DNA of 22,853 nt from Acidobacteriota bacterium (GTDB taxonomy: Bacteria > Acidobacteriota > JAAYUB01 > JAMOQF01): positions 1-22,853 of the forward strand of contig JALULU010000308.1 of the NCBI GenBank assembly GCA_027040585.1, read 5' to 3'. Below, one piece after another: positions 15,415 through 22,559 of this stretch. Both the position numbers and the translations under genes were made by a program. Below the pieces are notes generated by a model, which saw only the letters and a program-made list of their open reading frames with translations, was not told where the DNA came from and searched no databases. Position 1 is the stretch's first letter. Every line of letters begins with the position of its first letter.

Positions 15415-16431
15415 TTATAATTCATCAATTTTTTTCTCTATATCATATTTTTCATAAAAAACAATATTTTTATCTGCAAGAGATTTCTTAGCGTTATTTT
15501 TAAATCCAGTTATATCAAACTTCCACTTTTTATCTTTAAATTTTCCAATGAGTTCTTCAAATAATTTAAAAACAGATATGACCAAATTTTCGTCCTCTTC
15601 TAAAGTGTTTATCTCAACTTTTCCATCTTTATATAAGAAATCTCCCAAAAAGGGATCTAACATGGGAAACTTATCAGCCAATTCCAGGCATGTTTCCCTG
15701 ACCATAAGTTCAAATTCATTTTTATTGCTTCCTTTTACACTGTTTACGAAAATGTCAAACAACTCATTAAAAAATTCATCCTTTTCCTCTTTTGAAAAAG
15801 TCAAAGTCATCATTCCAGTTACTTCTGGGTCAAATTCAGTTTTATAAACATCAACTTTAGCACCAAGTTCTTTAGCGCCTTCAATTATACCATTGATAGC
15901 CTTCTCAGATGTTGTAAGTTCTTTCCCAAGCAGGGAAAGTAACCCATCCATAAGAATACCTTCCTGCATAAAAAGAAGTCCCACCCCAAGATTTTTATCA
16001 AATTGTACCTCAATAAAAAAGTCTCCTCCCTTTTTCTTAAACTTATCTATAATTGCTTCAATATTCTCACCACTTTTTAACACATCAGACTCAAAGGGTT
16101 TGCTATTAAGAAATAGCGTCAGATATATAATAGATTCAGGTGGCAATCTATAGGTAGATATCATCAATTCTTCAACTTCACTTAATTCATAGATATGGTT
16201 CAAAAAGTTTTTACCAAACTCAACATTTCCATCACCCCTTTTTATTCTAACAGCGGATATATTTCCAGAATCAATTAAAATCAAGCCATCAATATTTACA
16301 CCTAATGCTTCAACAATTCCAGAAAAGCTATTTTTCTTTAAGTCCTCAACTAATTTCTTCAAATTGGTAAAGTTTGAACTTAAATCTTTATGAAGTGGTT
16401 CTCCCTTTGGAATTTTCATATCTCTACTCAC
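15415..16431 (-). CDS. Unrecognised soluble protein with two PATAN-like strand modules
   Basis: 338 residues, no signal peptide or membrane segment. I do not recognise a named family. Two segments resemble the beta-hairpin core of PATAN/DUF4388 and the archaeal DUF2226: NLKKLVEDLKKNSFSGIV leading to GLILIDSGNISAVRIK (about 23-64), and FFIEVQFDK leading to GVGLLFMQEGILMDG (about 138-161). The remainder is helical (about 200-300), with a basic tail (KKSLADKNIVFYEKYDIEKK). It overlaps the 3' end of the preceding PATAN-roadblock gene by 8 nt, which implies translational coupling. The start is either the GTG at 16431 or the ATG at 16419; neither has a good SD. The following roadblock-like gene is 16 nt away. 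A scaffold or adaptor role in the same module is likely from context only. Confidence 0.72.
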   Translation of the reverse strand: MSRDMKIPKGEPLHKDLSSNFTNLKKLVEDLKKNSFSGIVEALGVNIDGLILIDSGNISAVRIKRGDGNVEFGKNFLNHIYELSEVEELMISTYRLPPESIIYLTLFLNSKPFESDVLKSGENIEAIIDKFKKKGGDFFIEVQFDKNLGVGLLFMQEGILMDGLLSLLGKELTTSEKAINGIIEGAKELGAKVDVYKTEFDPEVTGMMTLTFSKEEKDEFFNELFDIFVNSVKGSNKNEFELMVRETCLELADKFPMLDPFLGDFLYKDGKVEINTLEEDENLVISVFKLFEELIGKFKDKKWKFDITGFKNNAKKSLADKNIVFYEKYDIEKKIDEL

Positions 16432-17086
16432 TCATAAAATTGTTTATTTCAGATAATATTCTCGGTTCTATAATACTCAAACTTACATTAGCAACAAGAA
16501 AAACTCCTATAATATGACTGCCTTTATCCACAATTAGTAAAATTTTATCATCAAATGTAATTGTTGCCTTTTTAAAAAAGGAAAGATGTGTAGATTTTGA
16601 AGCCCTATTCATAAATATAGAAAAAAGCGAAAGAATATTTGAATAAAGCTGTACCTCCTCAAAATCGCTAAATCCCTCAGGAACAGCATTTTCTTTTTTA
16701 ACAACGAGTGCCGCTATAACCTTATCAATACCCATAAGTGAACTAACAAGAGACCTATAAACTTCGCCTTGATTTGCCTGCGTTTCATCAAGGAGTCTCA
16801 TACCTTCTAAAATCAATTCAGACCATTTAATATCATTGGTTCTAATATTCGTTTTAACCCCATCTTCTACTTTAAATTCTCCCTCAGTTATCCTTAAAGC
16901 TTTATAAACAGCATCTGGACCTGTGTAGTCTCCAAACTGCGCATGGGTTATTTCACCCCCTTCAAAATAGATAACCCCCATTTTACCCATATAATTAAAG
17001 GTAAGACGGGCAGTCTTCTTTTCAATACAGTTTAACTGAATTAAATTTACAATATTAAATTCTCTAAAATTTCCTATTAGTGCCAT
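16424..17086 (-). CDS. PATAN (DUF4388) protein with a roadblock/LC7-like C-terminal half
   Basis: 220 residues, soluble, first gene of the operon. PATAN domain about 1-100: MALIGNFREFNIVNLIQL helix, then GVIYFEGGEITHAQ (37-50), DAVYKALRITEGEFKVEDG. The second half looks like a roadblock/LC7 domain: GEVYRSLVSSLMGIDKVIAALVVKKENAVPEG (107-138), a mid helix, strands KKATITFDDKILLIVDKG (172-189) and SHIIGVFLVANVSLSIIEPRILSEI (190-214), where 'VANVSL...EPRILSEI' matches the final helix of the fold. A PATAN-roadblock fusion links the two domain types that appear as separate genes just downstream, which supports one functional module. The SD is AGAGGG about 3 nt before the ATG. The promoter is at 17123-17150. 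Confidence 0.75.
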   Translation of the reverse strand: MALIGNFREFNIVNLIQLNCIEKKTARLTFNYMGKMGVIYFEGGEITHAQFGDYTGPDAVYKALRITEGEFKVEDGVKTNIRTNDIKWSELILEGMRLLDETQANQGEVYRSLVSSLMGIDKVIAALVVKKENAVPEGFSDFEEVQLYSNILSLFSIFMNRASKSTHLSFFKKATITFDDKILLIVDKGSHIIGVFLVANVSLSIIEPRILSEINNFMSE

Positions 17087-17122
17087 GGCCCTCTTCCAAA
17101 TATAAAAATAGTTGAAAATAAC

Positions 17123-17150
17123 AGTATCACAGAAAAATAAATATTGTCAA
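17123..17150 (-). promoter_or_regulatory. Promoter of the PATAN/roadblock/Cache-HAMP operon
   Basis: Minus strand TTGACA (17150-17145, exact) and GATACT (17128-17123, four of six) spaced by 16 bp, with a TGn extended -10 element directly before the -10. Start near 17116, leader about 30 nt. It lies in the 76-bp gap after the crotonase gene. Confidence 0.55.
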
Positions 17151-17162
17151 GAGTGAAAATTT

Positions 17163-17918
17163 TTATTTATCACCTTCCATCTTTTTTAGAAATTTTTCAC
17201 TTCCACCTTCATATTCAGGGTATTCCGCAAGTATGTTTAAGTATAGATATTCCACATCCTCTATCCTTTTCTCATACTTTTCTTTTAACCTCATCTTACT
17301 TATATTTGTAAAAGTAGATAAAACACCTTTTCCATAGGAAAAAATTTTAGATAAATACCCTTTAAGTAAAGTAGAAAGTTTACCCTTTTCTGTAACCTCT
17401 GTCAAAAAGCCAAGTTCTTTCATCCGGTGCGCATTATAAACCTCTCCAAAAATCATCATGCGATAAGCATCTATCTTCCCAATTACATCCCCAAGCAAAA
17501 AACTTGAAATAAGAGGATATCTTCCACATTCTAAGTCTGTGAAAAGAAACCTTGAATTATCTGTTGCAATAACAATATCTCCAAATAAAAGTATATCTAT
17601 ACCGCTATTTTGCACCTTACCAGACACTGCAAATATTATAGGTTTTTCAAAATTTAATAGTTTTTCAATAAATGATTTAAAACTTTCAAAAATGGTAAAT
17701 GTATTGATCTTTGTGTGTTTAGTGTAATCAAAGCCTGCAGAAAAAAATTTACCCACAGATGAAAATACAAGAGCCTTACATTCTTCCTTTGAAATTAAAA
17801 AATCCATTGCCTCATTTAACTCTGAAAACAACTCAAGTGTCAGAAAATTGTTTGGAGGATCGTTTAAAATTATATGTCCTAAATTCGATTTATACTCAAA
17901 CTTAATCTTTTCTGCCAT
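17163..17918 (-). CDS. Divergent enoyl-CoA hydratase/isomerase (crotonase) family protein
   Basis: 251 residues, single crotonase domain. Opening LGHIILNDPPNNFLTLELF (13-31) and KFFSAGFDYTKH (57-68, oxyanion-hole segment) are clear family marks, most like the dienoyl-CoA hydratase (Dch/OAH) branch, where the segment reads FSAGxxxxEH. Second oxyanion segment: VQNSGIDILLFGD (102-114). In classical hydratases two glutamates act as acid/base; the aligned positions here are Asp108 and Asp128 (DLECGRYP). So catalysis is uncertain: hydratase, isomerase or hydrolase activity, or none. It stands alone between the divergent pyrK-ccm operon and the promoter of the signalling operon. AGAGGTGG lies 3 nt before the ATG. 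The 75-residue C-terminal tail is helical, as in other family members, and probably trimerising. Confidence 0.85.
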   Translation of the reverse strand: MAEKIKFEYKSNLGHIILNDPPNNFLTLELFSELNEAMDFLISKEECKALVFSSVGKFFSAGFDYTKHTKINTFTIFESFKSFIEKLLNFEKPIIFAVSGKVQNSGIDILLFGDIVIATDNSRFLFTDLECGRYPLISSFLLGDVIGKIDAYRMMIFGEVYNAHRMKELGFLTEVTEKGKLSTLLKGYLSKIFSYGKGVLSTFTNISKMRLKEKYEKRIEDVEYLYLNILAEYPEYEGGSEKFLKKMEGDK

Positions 17919-17935
17919 AAACCACCTCTTTTCAC

Positions 17936-17963
17936 TTTATATTTTACATCATTTTGTTATAAT
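17936..17963 (+). promoter_or_regulatory. Candidate promoter for pyrK-ccm operon
   Basis: TTTATA (17936-17941, four of six) and TATAAT (17958-17963, exact) spaced by 16 bp on the plus strand; start near 17970, leader about 20 nt. The opposite strand also carries TAAAAT-like sequence for the crotonase gene. AT-rich context lowers certainty. Confidence 0.45.
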
Positions 17964-17989
17964 TAAAAATTAAATTTTAGAGTCTTTTT

Positions 17990-18763
17990 ATGTTTAAAAT
18001 CACAAATATTAAAAGTTTAGACGAAAAATTTTACATCCTTAAGGTAAAAAGTGAAAAGAAACTAAATATTCTACCTGGCAACTTTTTCATGATAAAAACT
18101 AACAATTTCTCTTCTACTCCTCTTTTAAATAGGCCCTTTAGCGTGATGGATTATGTTAACAATGAAACATCTTTTTTGATAAAAGAAGTGGGTGTTGGCA
18201 CAAAATTGTTAAAAAAGAAAAAGATAGGTGAAAAAATTCAACTTGAAGGCCCCTTTGGAAATTCCTTCTTAAATTTTTTGGAGAAAAACAAAAAAATTTA
18301 TCTTTTTGGAGGTGGAACAGGTATTGCCCCCCTTTTTTTTCTCTCAAAAATTTTAAAAAATAAAGGATATGATTACACTTTAATTTATGGTGCAAAAAGT
18401 GAAAGTCAACTTGTACTTAAAAACAAAATTTTAAGTGAAGATATAAACGCAATATTTTTTACTGAGGATGGTTCGTATGGAGAAAAAGGGTTAGTTACTG
18501 ATTATTTACCAAAAATAGAGGAAAACTCGCTAAATTTTTCCTGTGGACCAAATATTATGATGAAAAAAATTGAGGAAAATAAAAATAAAAGTAGTCATTT
18601 TGTCTCTTTAGAAAGTATAATGGCATGCGGTTTTGGGGTCTGCCTTGGTTGCGTTATTCCAACCTTAAAAAAGGGGTTTGAAAAATATCAAAGGGTGTGT
18701 AAAAATGGACCAATATTTGACGCATCTATTATTAACTGGAAAGAATTTTTGGGGGAAATTTAA
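17990..18763 (+). CDS. pyrK: Dihydroorotate dehydrogenase B electron-transfer subunit (PyrK-type FAD/[2Fe-2S] oxidoreductase)
   Basis: 257 residues. PyrK carries FAD and a [2Fe-2S] cluster and links NADH to PyrD in pyrimidine synthesis. Seen: RPFS (48-51) for flavin, FGGGTGIAP (106-114) for the nucleotide, SCGPNIMM (184-191), and four cluster ligands Cys213, Cys218, Cys221 (ACGFGVCLGC) and Cys237 (RVCKNG). Length is normal. The start at 17990 has a weak SD. No pyrD lies beside it in the window; instead the stop TAA is directly followed by the ccmE ATG with no gap. The flavoprotein could therefore be the true PyrK, with pyrD elsewhere, or a related NAD(P)H reductase recruited for heme or thiol reduction. 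The motifs are those of PyrK, so I favour the former. Confidence 0.85.
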   Translation: MFKITNIKSLDEKFYILKVKSEKKLNILPGNFFMIKTNNFSSTPLLNRPFSVMDYVNNETSFLIKEVGVGTKLLKKKKIGEKIQLEGPFGNSFLNFLEKNKKIYLFGGGTGIAPLFFLSKILKNKGYDYTLIYGAKSESQLVLKNKILSEDINAIFFTEDGSYGEKGLVTDYLPKIEENSLNFSCGPNIMMKKIEENKNKSSHFVSLESIMACGFGVCLGCVIPTLKKGFEKYQRVCKNGPIFDASIINWKEFLGEI

Positions 18764-19183
18764 ATGGAAAAAAATCAAAAGATAAAAATCATTCTAATTT
18801 CAATCATCTTTGGAGTTCTCGTAATTTATATGATGTTTTCAAGTCTTAAAGAGACAACAGTTTACTACCACACTGTCTCTGAGGTTTTAAATAAGCAGAT
18901 TCACGGAAACCCAGAAGGTATAAGGGTAAGCGGTGTTGTTAAGGAACACTCCATAAAGAAATTAAATGATACAAACAAATATTCATTTTCAATTCTTGAT
19001 AATTCCACAAACAAGGAGTTGAAGGTTATTTATAAGGGAATAGTACCAGACAATTTTAAAGATGGTGCACCTGTTGTAGTTGAAGGAAAAATGAACTACA
19101 GTAAAAATATTTTCTATGCCACTACAATTTTATTAAAATGTCCATCCAAATATGAAAAGAAGGTAACAAAAAAGGGAGAGTAG
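18764..19183 (+). CDS. ccmE: Cytochrome c maturation heme chaperone CcmE, CxxxY variant
   Basis: 139 residues. TM anchor about 7-26, then the OB-fold beta-barrel (about 33-120): TVSEVLNKQ, GIRVSGVV, FSILDN, LKVIYKGIVPDNFKDGAPVVVEG and a final FYATTILLKCPSKYEKK. In most bacteria the heme is held covalently by a histidine in an HxxxY motif (LAKHDENY in E. coli); here the aligned position is Cys126, giving C-P-S-K-Y (Cys126/Tyr130). Variants of this CxxxY form are known from Desulfovibrio and archaea and tend to occur with reduced ccm sets. It faces the periplasm and receives heme from CcmC/CcmAB for delivery to CcmF. The ATG abuts the pyrK stop, with a G-rich SD just upstream; ccmF follows 3 nt later. 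A strong assignment except for the chemistry at Cys126. Confidence 0.9.
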   Translation: MEKNQKIKIILISIIFGVLVIYMMFSSLKETTVYYHTVSEVLNKQIHGNPEGIRVSGVVKEHSIKKLNDTNKYSFSILDNSTNKELKVIYKGIVPDNFKDGAPVVVEGKMNYSKNIFYATTILLKCPSKYEKKVTKKGE

Positions 19184-19186
19184 GTA

Positions 19187-21106
19187 ATGAATATTTCAAC
19201 ATTAGGTCAAATACTTGAATTTGGTTCATTTGTGGTACTCTTATATACACTCATCACACTTTTTATATATTTAAAGACCAAAAATAAAAAAATTTTAAAA
19301 AGCAGTATAAGGGGCTTTAAAGTCGCTTTTTTTTATATACTAATCTCAATAGTGCTATTGGTAATAGCCCTTGCAAAAAGCGACTTCTCCTTAAAATATG
19401 TTGCTGAATATACATCAAGGGAACTACCACTTTTCTATAAAATCACTGGTGTATGGGCAGGTCAGGCTGGTTCACTCCTCTTCTGGCTCTTTTTACAACT
19501 CACATATTCAATTATTTTCCTGAAAAAAATAAGCAAAAGAAAAATTGAATTAGTGCCATATTTTCTTATAATAACCACCCTGGCAAGTATATTTTTCAAC
19601 TTTTTAATCTTAGTTTTTACTGATCCTTTTGCACCACTTGGTTTTCACATAGCAGATGGAAGGGGAATGAATCCACTACTTCAAAATATAGGTATGGTAT
19701 TTCATCCCCCAACGCTCTATTTAGGATACGTTGGATTTATTGTTCCCTTTGCCTATGGTTTTAGTTTTTTACTCGGTAAGGAAGAGGAGAGTAGCTGGAT
19801 ATATGAGACAAGAAAGTGGACAATGATATCGTGGATATTTTTGACAATTGGGATTATTTTAGGAATGCAGTGGGCATATGTGGAGCTTGGATGGGGTGGA
19901 TATTGGGGATGGGACCCTGTGGAAAATGCATCCCTCATTCCATGGCTTATTGCAACAGCATTTTTACATACACAAATTCTTGAGAATAGAAAGGGACTAT
20001 TTAAAAAGTGGAATTTAATATACATACTCCTTACCTTTATACTCTGTGTATTTGGGACCTTTATAACAAGAAGTGGATTTATTGAATCGGTACACGCATT
20101 TACAAAATCCAAAATTGGATATTACTTTTTATTTTTCATGTTAACTTGTATACTAATCTCACTTGTAATTTTAATAATTAAGAGAGGCAAAGTTAAAAGT
20201 AACGGAAGTTTAAAAGGGCTTTTCTCCAAAGAAAACTTTTTAGTATATATAAATGCAACTCTAACTGGACTTGCAGTAGTTGTTTTTTGGGGTACAGTTT
20301 ATCCAACAGTTAGTCTCGTTTTATTTAATAAAAAACTTTCAATAAAAGAGACATTTTTTAATAAGGCAGCAATCCCCTTTGCCATATTAATTTTAATTTT
20401 ACTTGGAATATGTCAGATATTTGACTACAACATAAAAAACAGAAAGAAATATATGAAATATCTGACAATTTTTTTAGTTTTATCAATTTTAATAACAATT
20501 CCATTTTTAAAAGTAAACACAAAGCCAAAGTTTTTATTTTTACTTTTTGGTGAAATCTTTGCACTTTTTGGAATAATTTACTTTCTTTTTAGAAATCTAA
20601 AAAGACAGGGAATTAAATTTTTTACAAAAAATAGAAGAATAAGTGGGGCATTTTTTGTACATGTAGGTGTTATTTTCCTGATAATTGGAATAATAGGATC
20701 AGGCTTTTTTTCCCATAAAAAGGAATTTATTGTCAAAAAGGGGGATACCTTCAGTATGGGAAAATACAAATTCAAGTTTCAAAATTTCAGGATGTTCCAA
20801 TCTGGTGAACTTGACATAATTGAAGCAGAATTAAAACTCTATGAAGGGAATAAATTTTTAACCACACTTCATCCACAAAAGCAGTTTCACAGAACCTTTC
20901 AACAGCCAATTTCTGAAGTTTCAATTCATATGACACCGTTAAAAGATGTCTATGTAATTTATGCTCCCCTTGATATAAAGGGTAAGGCTGATTTTCAGGT
21001 AATTTTTAATCCACTTATTTTCTGGATATGGCTTGGTGGAATATTTATGGTATTAGGCGGAATTTTGTCTCTATCTCAAAAAAATGAAAAGTTGGTGGGG
21101 GAATAA
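19187..21106 (+). CDS. ccmF: Cytochrome c heme lyase subunit CcmF
   Basis: 639 residues, roughly 14-15 membrane segments. It attaches heme from CcmE to CXXCH motifs of apocytochrome c in the periplasm. The tryptophan-rich heme-handling (WWD) motif is WGGYWGWDPVENASLIPWL (236-254). Conserved histidines: His173 (VFHPP), His261 (FLHT), His303 (SVHAF) and His492 (FVHVG); these coincide with the four functional histidines described in E. coli CcmF (173, 261, 303, 491). A periplasmic beta-rich region near the C-terminus (about 510-605) precedes a final TM. The ATG is 3 nt after the ccmE stop, with GGGAGAG upstream. The sequence is complete. Its context (ccmE before, ccmABC after) is a classic System I cluster. 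Confidence 0.96.
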   Translation: MNISTLGQILEFGSFVVLLYTLITLFIYLKTKNKKILKSSIRGFKVAFFYILISIVLLVIALAKSDFSLKYVAEYTSRELPLFYKITGVWAGQAGSLLFWLFLQLTYSIIFLKKISKRKIELVPYFLIITTLASIFFNFLILVFTDPFAPLGFHIADGRGMNPLLQNIGMVFHPPTLYLGYVGFIVPFAYGFSFLLGKEEESSWIYETRKWTMISWIFLTIGIILGMQWAYVELGWGGYWGWDPVENASLIPWLIATAFLHTQILENRKGLFKKWNLIYILLTFILCVFGTFITRSGFIESVHAFTKSKIGYYFLFFMLTCILISLVILIIKRGKVKSNGSLKGLFSKENFLVYINATLTGLAVVVFWGTVYPTVSLVLFNKKLSIKETFFNKAAIPFAILILILLGICQIFDYNIKNRKKYMKYLTIFLVLSILITIPFLKVNTKPKFLFLLFGEIFALFGIIYFLFRNLKRQGIKFFTKNRRISGAFFVHVGVIFLIIGIIGSGFFSHKKEFIVKKGDTFSMGKYKFKFQNFRMFQSGELDIIEAELKLYEGNKFLTTLHPQKQFHRTFQQPISEVSIHMTPLKDVYVIYAPLDIKGKADFQVIFNPLIFWIWLGGIFMVLGGILSLSQKNEKLVGE

Positions 21107-21107
21107 A

Positions 21108-21212
21108 ATGGAAAGTTTTATAATTTTTATAATACTGCTTCTTACAACAACCTATATTTTTTATCCACTTTTTGAAGAAGAAAAAAATGATGGAAATTCT
21201 AAAAATAAGTAA
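21108..21212 (+). CDS. 34-aa single-pass membrane microprotein between ccmF and ccmA
   Basis: A short frame begins with an ATG at 21108, one base after the ccmF TAA, with a strong SD (GGTGGGGG, about 7 nt upstream). It encodes one hydrophobic helix (residues 3-20), a YPLF motif and an acidic/polar tail, and ends in TAA at 21212. The N-terminal helix plus Y-P-L-F looks like the first transmembrane segment of CcmI/CcmH-type proteins; a CcmD-like role (small membrane peptide that binds CcmABC) is the alternative. It overlaps the ccmA start by about 25 nt, which favours translational coupling. Short length keeps confidence moderate; the SD and position argue for a real gene. Confidence 0.6.
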   Translation: MESFIIFIILLLTTTYIFYPLFEEEKNDGNSKNK

Positions 21213-21885
21213 ATTACAAAAAAGTTTTGGTAAAAATAGGGTTTTAAAGGGAATTAATTTTTCCCTACTTGTAGGTGAATTTCTGACTATAATAGGTCCA
21301 AATGGTGCGGGAAAAACAACTCTTCTAAATTGCATATCCCAAAATATTAAGCAAGATGGTGGAAAAATAATTTTTAAGGGAAAAGAGGTATATGATAGGA
21401 GAAGTGATTTTAAAGAAAAAATAAACTACATTTCACACAATCTATTTATCTATGACCAGTTGACACCACCTGAAAACTTAACCTTTTTTAGAGATTTATA
21501 CCACTTAGATATAAAAGAAAAGGAAATTGAAAATCTTTTAAAAAAAGTTGAGCTCTATAAATTTAGAAACAAAAAGGTTGCCACATTTTCAAGGGGAATG
21601 AAGCAAAGACTCACAATCTTAAGGGCAATACTTAACAATCCAGAGGTTATACTCCTTGATGAACCCTTTACGGGACTTGATATAAACGCAACTGAAATAC
21701 TTTCAAATATGCTACTTGAACTTAAAAATAAAAAAAGAAGCATCCTTATGATAACCCACAATATAGAACAGGCAAAAAAGTTAAGCGATAGAATTTTAGG
21801 ACTAAACAAAGGTAAAATACTATTTGAACTTAAGAGGGAAAATTTTGATAACATTGAAAAGTATCTGCTTAAAGGTTTTAAATAA
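21187..21885 (+). CDS. ccmA: Heme exporter ATP-binding subunit CcmA
   Basis: 232 residues from the first ATG, a full-length ABC ATPase. Walker A GPNGAGKTT (37-45), Q-loop region ISHNLFIYDQLTPPENL, signature FSRGMKQR (134-141), Walker B VILLDEP (154-160) with Asp158-Glu159, and switch His191 (ITHN). With CcmB and CcmC it forms the CcmABC complex that loads CcmE with heme and releases holo-CcmE using ATP. The start is uncertain: ATG at 21187 or 21190 (both weak SD), while an upstream TTG at 21172 gives only a lysine stretch and overlaps the microprotein more. The gene ends with a 1-nt overlap with ccmB (TAATG), typical of coupling. Confidence 0.92.
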   Translation: MMEILKISKLQKSFGKNRVLKGINFSLLVGEFLTIIGPNGAGKTTLLNCISQNIKQDGGKIIFKGKEVYDRRSDFKEKINYISHNLFIYDQLTPPENLTFFRDLYHLDIKEKEIENLLKKVELYKFRNKKVATFSRGMKQRLTILRAILNNPEVILLDEPFTGLDINATEILSNMLLELKNKKRSILMITHNIEQAKKLSDRILGLNKGKILFELKRENFDNIEKYLLKGFK

Positions 21886-22559
21886 TGGGTAATTTTGCAT
21901 TAAAAATTTTAAAAAAGGACATCTTAATTGAATTCAGGACAAAAACATCAATAATAAATTCTCTATTTTTTTCGTTTATTGTGCTGATAATTTTTAACTT
22001 CTCCTTTCATCCCGGTTCAAATTCAATAAAAGAGGCAACACCTGGTATATTCTGGATTGTAATATTTTTCTCAGGAATTTTAATCTTAAAGAGGATTTTT
22101 GAGATAGAGAGAAACAACAACTGTTTTGAGGCAATCCTTTTGGCACCCAACTCCTTCAATTCTGTATACATTGGAAAGATATTTTCCTCAACGGTTTTTA
22201 TACTTATAATTGAGGCAATTGTTATACCCCTCTGGGTAATACTATTTAACATAACCTTTAACCACTCATTTTTAATTTTCATTCTGCTTGTTTTTCTCGT
22301 AAATGTTGGATTTATATCCCTTGGGGTAATACTGTCTGCAATAAGTTTAACCTTTGATTTAAAGGATGTAATTTTCTCAATAATATTTTTCCCACTTTTA
22401 ATACCTCTTTTTATTGGGGCGGTTAAATCAAGTGAGTTTATAATTGAAAGTGGAAGTTTAGATGGACTTATTAAGTGGCTAAAACTTATAATTTCATTTG
22501 ATATAATTTTTTTCTGGAGTGGCTATCTTCTTTTTAAATTTGTAATGGAGGAAAGATGA
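21885..22559 (+). CDS. ccmB: Heme exporter membrane subunit CcmB
   Basis: 224 residues, about six membrane segments. The N-terminal cytosolic KKDILIEFRTKTSI (10-23), the PGIFWIVIFFSGILILKRIFEIERN segment and LLAPNSFNSVYIGKIF match the CcmB family, including the L-A-P and G-K landmarks. It pairs with CcmA as the ABC transporter core and binds CcmC. Length is normal. The ATG overlaps the ccmA stop by one base with a weak upstream AAGG; the gene ends in an ATGA overlap with ccmC. Confidence 0.92.
   Translation: MGNFALKILKKDILIEFRTKTSIINSLFFSFIVLIIFNFSFHPGSNSIKEATPGIFWIVIFFSGILILKRIFEIERNNNCFEAILLAPNSFNSVYIGKIFSSTVFILIIEAIVIPLWVILFNITFNHSFLIFILLVFLVNVGFISLGVILSAISLTFDLKDVIFSIIFFPLLIPLFIGAVKSSEFIIESGSLDGLIKWLKLIISFDIIFFWSGYLLFKFVMEER

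Noticed and set aside
16424..16431. Possible frameshift between the PATAN-roadblock gene and the next gene (overlap of 8 nt)
   Set aside because: Both proteins have complete ends and distinct domains; short overlaps are common within this operon, so a coupled start is simpler.
21172..21186. TTG start for ccmA giving a lysine-rich N-terminus
   Set aside because: It has no SD, adds only a lysine run absent from the family, and two ATG codons follow at once.
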